Of a stretch of 64,000 nucleotides of DNA, positions 18,402-27,340 are shown in pieces. The position numbers and the translations under genes were made by a program. The first letter of the stretch is position 1, and every line of letters begins with the position of its first letter. This DNA comes from Actinobacteria bacterium HGW-Actinobacteria-7. Its GTDB lineage: Bacteria > Actinomycetota > Coriobacteriia > Anaerosomatales > PHET01. Below the pieces are notes generated by a model. The model worked only from the letters and a program-made list of their open reading frames with translations. It had not been told where the DNA came from and made no database searches. The stretch covers positions 62,001 through 126,000 of the forward strand of contig PHET01000003.1 of the NCBI GenBank assembly GCA_002841275.1. Direction: 5' to 3'.

Positions 18402-19502
18402 ATGAGGTCCACAGCTCTCAGAATCGCAGGAGTCGTCCTGTCCGCGGCGATCATGGTCGCGATGGGCGGTTGTACTGGTGCGCGTGCGACCGTGTCCATG
18501 GGTGTGGCCTCGGCCGACGCCTCGACAGTGGCCACGTTCAGTGCCGAGCCCCTGCCTGCATCACCGGTTATTGGCACGGTGACTTCGCACACTGACCAAG
18601 ATGATGTGTACTCGGTGGAGTTGCAGAAGGGCGAAGCGTTCACCGCGCGGATCAAGCCGCCAAGCTCCGCTGTCATGGCGCTGCTTCTGTACCTGCCTGG
18701 GGCCGAGTCACTCGATCAGAATGAGTTCGTGGTCGCCGGATGGGAGACGGACCGCTATCCCAGCTATCTTGTCAGCGAGAACGGTGCGACGTTCGTAGCA
18801 CCTGAGACGGGCAACTACTACTTGCGCATCATCGAGCTTGGAGGACTGGGCGACTACACGGTCGACTGGGCCAAGGGCGCCGTTCCGCACATGACGACAT
18901 GGGCGTCTGCCTCAGCAGTGTCGTACGGCCGCGCGGTCAGGTTCTCGGGAGCGCTCAGCGGTTCGAACGCCCAAAGCATCGTCGGCGAGCGCATGGAACT
19001 CTGGTCCGCACCCTATCCCAGCCGGTACGCGACGAAGTTCGTGGCCTCGACCATCACTACCACTGGCGGCCTCTACTCCTTCTCGGTCGTACCTCGATAT
19101 CGGACGAGCTACAAGGTGGTCTCGGCTGGAACCGTTGACGGTTATGCCATGGCACGATCTGCGAGCAAGGCCGTGGCACCACGGGTGTACCTTGGGACGC
19201 CCAGAGTCTCCACCAGTACCAAGTACCGCAACCGTGTGTTCTACACGTGGGGAACTCTCAAGCCTCGGCACGCCGTGGGCTCGCGAGCCATCAAGATCCG
19301 CTGCTACCTGCGCCGGAGCGACGGCAAGTACGTGTTGCGAAAGACGGTCAGCGCCGTCAACGCGAACTATGGGGACTACACGAGGTACAGGGCGAAGATC
19401 ACGCTTCCGTATCGCGGGCGGTGGAAGCTGTACGCGTACACATCCGCGGACGCGCTGCACGCCGCGACGCTGAGCTATCCGCGCTCGATCACGGTCAGGT
19501 AG
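18402..19502 (+). CDS. Lipoprotein with a PPC-like beta-sandwich
   Basis: ATG 18402 is chosen because AGGAAGG precedes it and it yields a clean lipoprotein signal (MRSTALRIAG...MGGC). Residues about 45-150 look like a bacterial pre-peptidase C-terminal (PPC) domain: TVTSHTDQDDVYSVELQKGE and a closing FVAPETGNYYLRI. The rest forms two beta-rich Ig-like domains with many Tyr/Arg and SKAVAPRVYLG-type strands, as in secreted actinobacterial proteins. It precedes a GH26-like glycosidase by nine bases and probably helps it bind polysaccharide or the wall. No catalytic motif is seen. Confidence 0.7.
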   Translation: MRSTALRIAGVVLSAAIMVAMGGCTGARATVSMGVASADASTVATFSAEPLPASPVIGTVTSHTDQDDVYSVELQKGEAFTARIKPPSSAVMALLLYLPGAESLDQNEFVVAGWETDRYPSYLVSENGATFVAPETGNYYLRIIELGGLGDYTVDWAKGAVPHMTTWASASAVSYGRAVRFSGALSGSNAQSIVGERMELWSAPYPSRYATKFVASTITTTGGLYSFSVVPRYRTSYKVVSAGTVDGYAMARSASKAVAPRVYLGTPRVSTSTKYRNRVFYTWGTLKPRHAVGSRAIKIRCYLRRSDGKYVLRKTVSAVNANYGDYTRYRAKITLPYRGRWKLYAYTSADALHAATLSYPRSITVR

Positions 19503-19511
19503 GGAGGCGAC

Positions 19512-20669
19512 ATGAAGCGCACCAGCATACCGACACGATTCCGAGTGAGTGTGCTCGTCGTGATCTTTGGACTCGTGGCGGCGGCGTATGCAGTCCTTCC
19601 TCGGCAGGCATCTGTGGCGGGCGCGGTCAGCACGCAGGCCGTCGACGGCGTTGTGGTCTCGGGAGCGGGGAAGGTCCTGCCTCCGGCGAACGGGGCCTAT
19701 CTGGGAGTGTTCGAGCCCGATGCCCCGTTCGACATGAGCGCGCTGGACACCTACGCCTCGGTGTCGAGCAGAACGCCGGCGATAGTCATGTGGTTCCAGG
19801 CGTGGGATCCTTCGGGCAACTCCTCTTTCGACGCTTCCGCGTGTGCGGACATACTCGCACGCGGGTCTGTGCCGCTGATCACCTGGGAGCCGTGGAATCC
19901 CGGAGCCGACGCGAACTACGTCGTCAATCCGGCGCTTCAGTCGCAGTACAGTCTCGCCAAGATCAACTCCGGCAAGTACGACAGCTACATTCGTTCGTGG
20001 GCGCGCGGGGTGAAGTCGGTCGAGGGCCCGGTGATGATACGCCCTCTGCACGAGATGAACGGCACGTGGTATCCGTGGGGCGGGACGGTGAACGGGAACT
20101 CGCCGGCCGCGTTCAGGGCAGCGTGGATCCGGATTCACAAGATCTTCGCCAACGAAGGAGCGACCAACGTCACATGGGTTTGGAGCATCAACCACGCTAG
20201 CGTTCCAAATACCTACCAGAACCGGTATGCAGCCTACTACCCGGGCTCGGCCTATGTGGACTGGACCTCGATAAGCGGCTTCAACTGGGGAACCAGCAGA
20301 CCCGGATTCAAGTGGCGGGTGTTCAGCCAGATCTTCAATGCGCCGCTTACCTACCTGATCGACCCGAAGGGCCCCAGAAAACCGATCATCCTGACCGAGT
20401 TCGGCACTGCTACGAACGGCGGTGACAAGCCGGGATGGATTCGCAGCTCCTACGGTTCGATCAAGGCGCGGCCCTATATCGACGCGGTCGTCTACTACGA
20501 CAAGCGCGAGGTTGGGCTGAAGGGCGAGCAGGACTGGCAGATAACCACTTCCTGGCAGGCGTGGCTTGCCTATCGGAAGGCGACCGGCGACCCGTACTTC
20601 GTCGCTGGCGTTCTTCCGACTCCGACCGTCGAGGCGACCGCGTCACCGGGCGCGACTCCAGCGCCGTAG
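19512..20669 (+). CDS. Secreted GH26-like glycoside hydrolase (beta-mannanase type)
   Basis: The 385-residue product has a signal anchor (about 10-30) and a TIM-barrel domain. The GH26 catalytic pair is visible: E181 in PLHEMNG (acid/base) and E296 in LTEFGT (nucleophile), with WEPWNPGAD and WVWSINHAS also matching strands of the family. GH26 enzymes cleave beta-1,4-mannan or related beta-glucans; the actual substrate cannot be read here, and in bacteria with extracellular polysaccharide some act on self-made matrix. A Pro/Thr-rich tail ends the protein. It follows the PPC lipoprotein by nine bases, so they form a two-gene operon. Confidence 0.85.
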   Translation: MKRTSIPTRFRVSVLVVIFGLVAAAYAVLPRQASVAGAVSTQAVDGVVVSGAGKVLPPANGAYLGVFEPDAPFDMSALDTYASVSSRTPAIVMWFQAWDPSGNSSFDASACADILARGSVPLITWEPWNPGADANYVVNPALQSQYSLAKINSGKYDSYIRSWARGVKSVEGPVMIRPLHEMNGTWYPWGGTVNGNSPAAFRAAWIRIHKIFANEGATNVTWVWSINHASVPNTYQNRYAAYYPGSAYVDWTSISGFNWGTSRPGFKWRVFSQIFNAPLTYLIDPKGPRKPIILTEFGTATNGGDKPGWIRSSYGSIKARPYIDAVVYYDKREVGLKGEQDWQITTSWQAWLAYRKATGDPYFVAGVLPTPTVEATASPGATPAP

Positions 20670-20685
20670 GCAAGGCAGGCCGGCC

Positions 20686-21396
20686 TCAGGTCGCCCGGGC
20701 GTAGTCGTTACGGATGTCCTGGACCAATCTGCCGTCGGTGACCTCGAGGATGCGGTCGGTGCGCTGGGCCACCCCGCGGTCGTGCGTCACGATCATGAAC
20801 GCGGTGCCCGTCTCGGCGCTGATCTTCCGGAACAGGTCGTAGACGAGGTCCGTGTTGACGGTGTCGAGGTTGCCGGTGGGTTCATCGGCAAGCAGGAGCG
20901 CGGGCCGGTTCATGAGCGCGCGCGCGATGGCGACACGCTGCTTCTGACCGCCGGAGAGCTGGTTGGCGTTCTTGCCTTCGAGTCCTTCGAGCCCCAGCAG
21001 CGCCAGCGCTTCCTCCGCGCGAGCCTGGATCTCCCCGGGGGCGAGTGTTCCGCCGATGAAAGCGGGCATCGCGACGTTCTCGAAGACGGAGAACTCGGGC
21101 AGCAGGTAGTGGAACTGGAAGACGAAGCCGATGAGTTCGTTGCGCATCCGCGCCAGCTCCGGTCGGGGCAGGGCCTCGGCATTGCGTCCCCGGAAACGGA
21201 CCTCTCCCGCGGTGGGTGTGTCGAGCAGGCCCACCATGTTGAGCAGCGTCGATTTTCCCGAGCCCGACTGGCCCACGATTGCGGCGAATTCGCCCTCGTT
21301 CAGCTCGAAGCTCACGCCGCGCAACGCGTGTGTTGCGCCCTCGCCGGTTCCGTAGACCTTGTCCAGCGAGTCTGCCACCAGAAGCTTCTCAGCCAT
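20686..21396 (-). CDS. ABC transporter ATP-binding protein (MacB/LolD type)
   Basis: The 236-residue ATPase has Walker A GQSGSGKST, signature LSGGQKQRVAIARA, Walker B LLLADEPTGNLD and the switch His in MIVTHDRG. The ADEPTGNLD form and length are typical of the MacB/LolD/FtsE group that pairs with FtsX-fold permeases. Its start overlaps the end of the permease gene by eight bases. It is the last gene of a three-gene operon headed by a cobalamin-binding protein. Confidence 0.93.
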   Translation of the reverse strand: MAEKLLVADSLDKVYGTGEGATHALRGVSFELNEGEFAAIVGQSGSGKSTLLNMVGLLDTPTAGEVRFRGRNAEALPRPELARMRNELIGFVFQFHYLLPEFSVFENVAMPAFIGGTLAPGEIQARAEEALALLGLEGLEGKNANQLSGGQKQRVAIARALMNRPALLLADEPTGNLDTVNTDLVYDLFRKISAETGTAFMIVTHDRGVAQRTDRILEVTDGRLVQDIRNDYARAT

Positions 21397-22528
21397 TCTG
21401 GATCACCTCGATCGGGTCGAGCTTCGACGTTCGCCGAGTGGGGAAGATGCTCGACGCCAGCGCCACGCCGATTCCAACGCCCGCCGAGAGGAGCACGAAG
21501 GACAGCTTGGGTTGGATGCTGAAACTGGCTCCTGAGAACGAGAACCCGAACAAGAGGAAGTAGGCGAGTGCAACTCCTGCCGTCGAGCCCACACCCCCCA
21601 AGATGATCGCCTGCCACAGGAAGATGCGCCCTGCTCGGCCATCCGAGAGCCCCATGGCCTTCAGAATCCCTATCTGGCGGGTCTTCTGCACCGCGGCGAT
21701 GGCAAGCGTCGATGCGATGCCCAAGGCGATGGCCACCAGCACGAACGTCTGGATGATGTAGCTCGACGAGCCCTGGCTCTGGAGGGCAACCAGCAGATCG
21801 GCATTCTGTGCCTGCCACTCAACCACCTCGACGCCCGGTACTTTGCGGCGCCAGTCGGTGGCGACTTGGGCGGACTCGAACGGCTTGACCAACTGCACCT
21901 GAACCGCCGAGTACTGATCGGCTGACCAACCCAGGAGCGAGCGGGGAACGTCTCCGTTCACGAATGCCTGGCGCTCGTTGAAAGCTGCCGAGCCCAGATC
22001 GAAGATCCCCGCGACCGTGAAGGTCGCTCGAGAACCGCCTTGCAGGGTCAGCGCGATCGAGTCGCCGGGCGTGAGTTTGAACTTGGCGGCGAAGTCCTTG
22101 CCGACCAGGATGTCGGTGGCCCGCAGTGATGCCGTACCGTCTGTGACCCGCTTGGACACGTTGTAGATGCCGTCCAGTTCTCGCAGCTCACCGCCGATGA
22201 GGCTCAGCGAGGCGCTGTCGGTTCCGTTGGTATACAGCGAGGTTGCGAAGCGAACCGGTGACACGCTGCCGCGCTTGACCCGCGGGTCGTTCGCGATGAC
22301 ATCCTGCATCTTGGGTGAGTAGCGCACGGGGTCGCCATCGGTGAGCGCCTGGAATGTCACCTGAGGCGCAGAGCCGATCGTCTGGTCCACCAAAGATCCC
22401 TGCAGGCTGGTTATCAGCGAACCGACGAAGATCTGGACCGCGATGCCCACCGCGATACCGCTGATTATGAGGAGCGACTGGACTGGCGCGGAGCGCAGGA
22501 ACCTCCACGCGATTCGAAGCGACAACAT
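21389..22528 (-). CDS. ABC transporter permease, MacB/FtsX family
   Basis: ATG 22528, preceded by GGTGAG, gives a 379-residue protein: one N-terminal helix, an extracytoplasmic MacB-PCD domain of about 210 residues, then three helices in the C-terminal FtsX domain ending in PTRRTSKLDPIEVIQNG, the classic end of this family. Such permeases use ATP to push lipoproteins, peptides or toxins across or out of the membrane by a mechanotransmission cycle. It starts five bases after the stop of the cobalamin-binding gene and overlaps the ATPase gene. Confidence 0.92.
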   Translation of the reverse strand: MLSLRIAWRFLRSAPVQSLLIISGIAVGIAVQIFVGSLITSLQGSLVDQTIGSAPQVTFQALTDGDPVRYSPKMQDVIANDPRVKRGSVSPVRFATSLYTNGTDSASLSLIGGELRELDGIYNVSKRVTDGTASLRATDILVGKDFAAKFKLTPGDSIALTLQGGSRATFTVAGIFDLGSAAFNERQAFVNGDVPRSLLGWSADQYSAVQVQLVKPFESAQVATDWRRKVPGVEVVEWQAQNADLLVALQSQGSSSYIIQTFVLVAIALGIASTLAIAAVQKTRQIGILKAMGLSDGRAGRIFLWQAIILGGVGSTAGVALAYFLLFGFSFSGASFSIQPKLSFVLLSAGVGIGVALASSIFPTRRTSKLDPIEVIQNG

Positions 22529-22533
22529 GCGGC

Positions 22534-23205
22534 TCACCCGTCCGTTTCGGGCAGCGGGCACGAGCCCGACGGCGCTTCATCCAGACCAAGCTCGTCGGAG
22601 AGCAGCAGGTCCTCGGCCGGCCACTTGTGGTTGCACGCGAAAGCCGGACCGCCAACGCCGATGCGTACACCGGGAAGTCCGGCCTTCACTTCATCGACGA
22701 ACGCACGAAGCAGCACGAGGTTGTAGTGAGTAGCCGCAGAAAGCGCCACGAGGTCGGCTCCGAGTGACTGAGCTGCCGAGACGACTTCGGCCGCGGGGGT
22801 GTCCGCGCCCAGGAAGTACGCGCTCCACCCGCGCAGCAGAAGACGATCGGCCAGCATGCGCAGTCCTAGGTCGTGTTGCTCCCCCGAAGGGCATGCCAGA
22901 ACCGCAGTGCGGCCGATCTTCGGGGCCTTCTCGGCGATTGAGGCGACGTCGGTGCTCAGCGCTTCGATGATCGTGCGGACGATCGAGGTGACGAAGTGCT
23001 CTTCCCATACCCGAGTGGTGCCTGCCTGCCAGGCGGCGCCGGTGTCTATCAGGAGCCTCGTGAGCACGTCAGGGTAGATCTCGTCGAGATCGACCTCGCC
23101 CGAGTGGACCGCATCAAGAACCGCGGCGACGGCGCCTGCCCGGTCGTGAGCCGCGAGTAGCACATCGAGTTGTTGGCGCAGCGTGTTGGTTGCGGATTCG
23201 CCCAC
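22534..23205 (-). CDS. Stand-alone cobalamin-binding sensor, CarH-like light-sensor domain
   Basis: GTG 23205 has AAAGGAG six bases upstream. The 223-residue protein consists of a B12-binding_2 four-helix cap (about 5-95) and a Rossmann-type B12-binding domain (about 98-215) with the lower-ligand His H111 in SGEQHDLG. The cap carries W59, nine residues, then E69-H70, matching the Wx9EH signature of CarH/LitR adenosylcobalamin photoreceptors. No MerR DNA-binding domain is attached, and Gln60 occupies the place next to the Trp where CarH has a His. A methyltransferase-type corrinoid protein is the alternative. It heads the operon with the ABC exporter. Confidence 0.75.
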   Translation of the reverse strand: MGESATNTLRQQLDVLLAAHDRAGAVAAVLDAVHSGEVDLDEIYPDVLTRLLIDTGAAWQAGTTRVWEEHFVTSIVRTIIEALSTDVASIAEKAPKIGRTAVLACPSGEQHDLGLRMLADRLLLRGWSAYFLGADTPAAEVVSAAQSLGADLVALSAATHYNLVLLRAFVDEVKAGLPGVRIGVGGPAFACNHKWPAEDLLLSDELGLDEAPSGSCPLPETDG

Positions 23206-23430
23206 GCAGAGCTCCTTTCAACGTCCAAGCTTAAGGTACCCGAACGCAGGTCATAGTGCGCAGTGCGGATTGATGTTCCTGCGCTTGCAGGGTGGGTTTC
23301 GTCGACCCTGTCATGCCCCAGTGCGACGTCTGCGCGTGTTCGCGGGGGCGGAATCGAATCGCCTATGGACAACATAGGCACTGGTCGGTAGAATTCCGTT
23401 CGCTGTCCGCCTCGGTGGAAAGCCCCAAAT

Positions 23431-23507
23431 GGGGGTGTAGCTCAGTTGGTTAGAGCGCTGGCCTGTCAAGCCAGAGGTCGCGGGTTCGAGCCCCGTCACT
23501 CCCGCCA
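23431..23507 (+). tRNA. tRNA-Asp (GTC)
   Basis: The acceptor stem GGGGGTG pairs with CACTCCC (one G-T), the anticodon stem CTGGC/GCCAG encloses CTGTCAA (anticodon GTC), and the T arm is GCGGG/TTCGAGC/CCCGT. CCA is encoded at 23505-23507 after discriminator G. Confidence 0.95.
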
Positions 23508-23612
23508 CACGAACATCGCAGGTCGTCAGGCATAGCGCCGTGGCGGCCTGTTCTCGTTGCGGGGCGCATGTCGGAAGGCGCCGGCTGTCCGTGGCCTCCC
23601 TGATACTTCGCT

Positions 23613-24209
23613 CTAGGCGAGCTCGGTCTCATTCTCGCCAACGGTGAGTGCAGAGACGATGAACTCGCCCAACTGGCTCATCGCTTCTTCGGGACTCAGG
23701 TTGGCAGCACTCAGGAACTCACGGTCCCTGACGGCCAACGAGCCCAACCACCCCAAGTAGGCGATGAACTCGGCGTTCACCGTTCGGAAGACTCCTTCGC
23801 GGATACCCTGCTCGACGAAGCTCTTCACGTGCCCCATGCCCTCGTGATGTGCCACCGAGCGCGCTTCGGCCGTGGGTTGCCACGCCATCACATCGTGCCA
23901 GAAGGCGTCGCTCGTGCTCGTCTCGGCCTCGCGTGCCGTGTCGAAGTACGCGCGAATCTGAGCGACAGCGTTGTCGCATGCCTCAGCAGCGAGGCGACAG
24001 CGGTCCAAAGAATGCACCATCATGCGGTTGTAGACGCGCAGCACAAGCTCGTCTTTTGTGGGAGCGAGTTGGTAGAGCGTCGTTCTCGAACAGTGCAGCC
24101 GCTCGGCCAATTCGCCCATGTGCAGCGTGGAGAAGCCTTCGGCGAGAATGATCTTCTCGATCTGGTCCAGCAGCTCCTCGCGACGCGCCTCGTCGGGCTT
24201 GCGCCCCAT
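23613..24209 (-). CDS. TetR-family transcriptional regulator
   Basis: The N-terminal 55 residues form a TetR helix-turn-helix (DQIEKIILAEGF, then HMGELAERLHCSRTTLYQLAPTK), and the remaining 140 residues are an all-helical ligand domain without a close assignment. ATG 24209 (MGRKPDEAR) is used; GTG codons just upstream would add three residues. It has no partner gene in the same orientation. The divergent small acidic protein gene begins 237 bases away, and no clear palindrome was seen between them. Confidence 0.85.
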   Translation of the reverse strand: MGRKPDEARREELLDQIEKIILAEGFSTLHMGELAERLHCSRTTLYQLAPTKDELVLRVYNRMMVHSLDRCRLAAEACDNAVAQIRAYFDTAREAETSTSDAFWHDVMAWQPTAEARSVAHHEGMGHVKSFVEQGIREGVFRTVNAEFIAYLGWLGSLAVRDREFLSAANLSPEEAMSQLGEFIVSALTVGENETELA

Positions 24210-24446
24210 GACCACCACCGCGATTCTTCTGGTCGCTGATTAGATCCTGACAGCGCACCTCAGATTGGTCGCCTGAGACATGATTACCCGATGAGGCGCA
24301 CTACGCCATGGCTCGTGTCGGTGGAAACGGCGAACGGTCGCCGACCAACTGTGTGCGGAAGTAGGGCCAGTTGTGGCGCTGGGCTGCACGGCACGCATTT
24401 CTCGGCGTAGAATCAACGTAGTGGATTCACGACTTGAGAGGCTGTT

Positions 24447-24680
24447 ATGACTGACGAGCATTCCGAGAATGTAGAGCAGGAACCCGTCGCGTCTGAGCCG
24501 GAGCCTGACAAGCACACGCTCAAAGAGGGCATCCGTGAAGGCGCAGCCAAAGCTTGGGGCGTCGCGGTGGAGGTCGGATCGCTTCTGGGCGGAGAGAGCG
24601 GAACGATCGTTGACGCCGAGCGGGAGCTGGCCGAGGGAAGGGCCGAGGAGCTTCTGGACCGCTTGGATGGCGAGGGCTAG
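24447..24680 (+). CDS. Small acidic hypothetical protein (77 aa)
   Basis: ATG 24447 is preceded by GAGAGG, and the frame ends before a good terminator, which supports a real monocistronic gene. The product is very acidic at its N-terminus (DEHSENVEQEP), with a central segment KEGIREGAAKAWGVAVEVGSLL that could form one amphipathic or short membrane-associated helix, and a C-terminal EE/LLDRLDGEG helix. I do not recognise the family. A stress-related role would be only a guess. Confidence 0.6.
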   Translation: MTDEHSENVEQEPVASEPEPDKHTLKEGIREGAAKAWGVAVEVGSLLGGESGTIVDAERELAEGRAEELLDRLDGEG

Positions 24681-24718
24681 AGCTTGGTTTGGCGGTGCGG
24701 GTGGATAGCAAGAATCGA

Positions 24719-24745
24719 GGGACCGGGGAGTTTCCGGTCCCTTCT
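24719..24745 (+). terminator. Terminator of the small acidic gene
   Basis: GGGACCGG and CCGGTCCC form a perfect 8-bp stem with a seven-base loop, followed by TTCT, 38 bases after the stop at 24680. Confidence 0.8.
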
Positions 24746-24889
24746 GCATCGGTCACGTCATGTGTGGGAAGCGGCCGCCTTGCGCACGGTGGGGTGTGTG
24801 GACTGATTGGGTGACTCTCTTCGCGTATCATGCGCGTAAGTCTGCATGGGTGGCGGTCGTGGCACGACCGCTCGGGGAGAGGTGGGTCA

Positions 24890-25462
24890 ATGGTTGAGCA
24901 CACGGCTGTGGGAGACAAGATCACCACACTGCGGAAGTCGCTGTCGTTGTCGATCGAGGAGCTAGCCGAGCGGTGTGATTGTGACGCCGCGACCATCGAG
25001 CAGCTTGAAGCAGGCTCGATCGCCCCTTCACTCGCTCCGCTGATCAAGATCACGAGGGCGCTGGGTGTTCGACTGGGCACTCTGCTGGACGACGATTCCC
25101 ATCTGGGGCCTGTTATCACGCGAAGGGACGCCGCGTCCTCGGTCGCTCGGACTCACGACCTTGAGACTGGCATCGGCACTGGCACGCTGGACTTCTTCTC
25201 CCTGGCCGAGGGCAAGGCCACCCGGCACATGGAGCCGTTCATGATCACCGTGAACCCCTCGACCGAAAAGCAGCTCTCTGCGCACGAAGGCGAGGAGTTC
25301 ATCTACGTTCTGGAGGGAACCATCGAGGTCGAATACGGCAAGGACACACACGTCCTCGCTGTTGGCGACAGCATCTACCTCGACTCGATCGTCCCGCACC
25401 AGGTGCGTGGCGCCAGTCCTTCGCCGGCCCGGATACTCGCCGTCGTCTACGCGCCGTTCTAG
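24890..25462 (+). CDS. XRE-family regulator with C-terminal cupin
   Basis: ATG 24890 is preceded by GGAGAGGTG. Residues about 8-65 are an XRE helix-turn-helix ([23 protein letters not shown]) and residues 110-190 a cupin_2 barrel with [12 protein letters not shown] and a later His in PHQV. This one-component architecture (SutR/PuuR-like) controls adjacent metabolic genes by sensing a small ligand in the cupin. It is ten bases upstream of an acyl-CoA synthetase gene, so the ligand may be a fatty or aromatic acid or its CoA ester. Confidence 0.9.
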   Translation: MVEHTAVGDKITTLRKSLSLSIEELAERCDCDAATIEQLEAGSIAPSLAPLIKITRALGVRLGTLLDDDSHLGPVITRRDAASSVARTHDLETGIGTGTLDFFSLAEGKATRHMEPFMITVNPSTEKQLSAHEGEEFIYVLEGTIEVEYGKDTHVLAVGDSIYLDSIVPHQVRGASPSPARILAVVYAPF

Positions 25463-25472
25463 GGGACAGAAG

Positions 25473-27152
25473 ATGACCACTACCGAGAAGCGCGGACCCT
25501 ACACCGATCTTACGATCGGCCAGTACTTCGAAGAGCAGGTCGCACGCGACCCGGGGCGCGAATTCATCGTCTACCCAGACCGCGACCTGAGATGGACCTA
25601 CGAAGACTTCGACGCACGAACGACGTCACTCGCCAAAGGGTTGCTGGCCATTGGAATGCAGCCCGGCGACCACCTGGGCATATGGGCGCGCAACGTGCCG
25701 GACTGGCTCACCTTCATGTTCGCGACGGCCAAGATCGGCGTCGTGCTCGTGACTGTGAACCCGGTGTACAAGAGCCACGAGCTCGCATACGTGATCAAGC
25801 AGTCCGACATGAAGGCGTTCTGCATCATCGACGCGTTTCGCGATGTCGACTACGTCGAGATCGTCCGCGAGCTGGTTCCTGAGGCCGCGACCCAGCAGCG
25901 AGGCCACTTGGACTCTCCGGAGTTTCCGAAGCTCAAGAACCTCATCTACATGGGTCCCGAGAAGCACCGCGGCTTCTACACGGTGCCGGAGTTGATCCTT
26001 CTCGGCGAGCACTGTGACGACGTGCTCTACGATGCGGCGCGCTCAGGCCGCCATGCAGACGAGGTCATCAACATGCAGTACACCTCGGGAACCACAGGCT
26101 TTCCCAAGGGCGTCATGCTGACCAGTCGCAACATCCTCAACAACGGCTACTACATCGGCGAGAAGCAGAAGTTCACGCCTGAAGACCGCGTCTGTCTTCC
26201 GGTGCCGCTGTTCCACTGCTTCGGCTGTGTGCTGGGTGTGCTTGCTACGCTCACACACGGTGCGACCGCGGTGATGGTCGAGAGCTTCGACCCGGTGATG
26301 GTGCTGGCGGCGGTTCAGAAGGAGAAGGCGACCGCGCTCTACGGGGTGCCCACGATGTTCATCGCCGAACTCGACCACCCCATGTTCAAGATGTTCGATA
26401 CCACGAGCCTGCGCACCGGGATCATGGCGGGCTCCCCGTGCCCGATCGAGACCATGAAGCAGGTCATCGAGGAGATGCACGCCTCCGAGATCACCATCGC
26501 CTACGGTCTGACCGAGGCGAGCCCGGTGTTTACGCAGACCTCGACTGACGACACCATGGAGCGACGCTGCGAGACCGTGGGGACCGCGCTGCCCGAGATC
26601 GAGGTACGAGTGGTCGATCCGGACACGGGTGAAGACTGCCCGCCGGGCGTACCGGGCGAGCTGTTGTGTCGTGGCTACAACATCATGAACGGCTACTACA
26701 ACATGCCAGAGGCGACCGCCGCGGCAATCGACAAGGACGGCTGGCTGCACTCGGGCGACTTGGGCACTGTCGATGAGGATGGCTACTACCGAATCACTGG
26801 CCGGATCAAGGACATGATCATCCGGGGGGGAGAGAACATCTACCCGCGCGAGATCGAGGAGTTCCTCTACACCATGCCGGGGGTCAAAGACGTTCAGGTC
26901 GTCGGCGTTCCCGACCCCAAGTACGGCGAGGTGGTCGGCGCCTTCATCATGCGGTTCTCGGGCTCCGACATCACCGAGTCTGATGTGCAGGAGTATGCGC
27001 GCACCCGCATTGCCCGTTACAAGGCGCCCAAGTACGTCTTCTTCGTCGAGGAGTTCCCGATGACCGCGAGCGGGAAGATCCAGAAATTCAAGCTTCGCGA
27101 GATAGCGTCCGATATCTCCGGAATGGGAGATGTGAAGGTGTTCGCTGGTTGA
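25473..27152 (+). CDS. AMP-forming acyl-CoA synthetase
   Basis: The 559-residue enzyme is a complete ANL-superfamily ligase. Visible motifs are the P-loop [11 protein letters not shown], the A5 region [10 protein letters not shown]7/A8 HSGDLG and [22 protein letters not shown], and A10 Lys in [11 protein letters not shown]. It activates a carboxylic acid with ATP and loads it onto CoA; overall layout is closest to medium/long-chain fatty acyl-CoA ligases. Translation starts at ATG 25473 just after the XRE-cupin stop, making a regulator-enzyme operon. Exact chain length preference cannot be read from the sequence. Confidence 0.92.
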   Translation: MTTTEKRGPYTDLTIGQYFEEQVARDPGREFIVYPDRDLRWTYEDFDARTTSLAKGLLAIGMQPGDHLGIWARNVPDWLTFMFATAKIGVVLVTVNPVYKSHELAYVIKQSDMKAFCIIDAFRDVDYVEIVRELVPEAATQQRGHLDSPEFPKLKNLIYMGPEKHRGFYTVPELILLGEHCDDVLYDAARSGRHADEVINMQYTSGTTGFPKGVMLTSRNILNNGYYIGEKQKFTPEDRVCLPVPLFHCFGCVLGVLATLTHGATAVMVESFDPVMVLAAVQKEKATALYGVPTMFIAELDHPMFKMFDTTSLRTGIMAGSPCPIETMKQVIEEMHASEITIAYGLTEASPVFTQTSTDDTMERRCETVGTALPEIEVRVVDPDTGEDCPPGVPGELLCRGYNIMNGYYNMPEATAAAIDKDGWLHSGDLGTVDEDGYYRITGRIKDMIIRGGENIYPREIEEFLYTMPGVKDVQVVGVPDPKYGEVVGAFIMRFSGSDITESDVQEYARTRIARYKAPKYVFFVEEFPMTASGKIQKFKLREIASDISGMGDVKVFAG

Positions 27153-27340
27153 GGCCAGCCGCGGCTCGGGGGCAGGTGTGATCTCAGAACGCATGTTTGG
27201 GCAGGCGGGCGTAGAGGAATCAACCCCGCAGTCCGAATTGATGATAGGGTCATTCTGGCTACAGATGACGGTGCTCGGGGGATGCCGAGCGCCGTCATTG
27301 TGCAGGGTAGGGGATGAAGCACGCAACGATAGGGGGCACC

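Noticed and set aside
18912-20195. 427-residue open frame on the - strand
   Set aside because: It is antisense to the lipoprotein and GH26 genes, with Arg/His/Val-rich composition and no motif.
24240-24749. 169-residue - strand frame across the small acidic gene
   Set aside because: It is antisense to a frame with its own ribosome binding site and terminator, and shows no motif.
26043-27326. 427-residue open frame on the - strand
   Set aside because: It is antisense to the acyl-CoA ligase, which has all ANL motifs; no recognisable domain.
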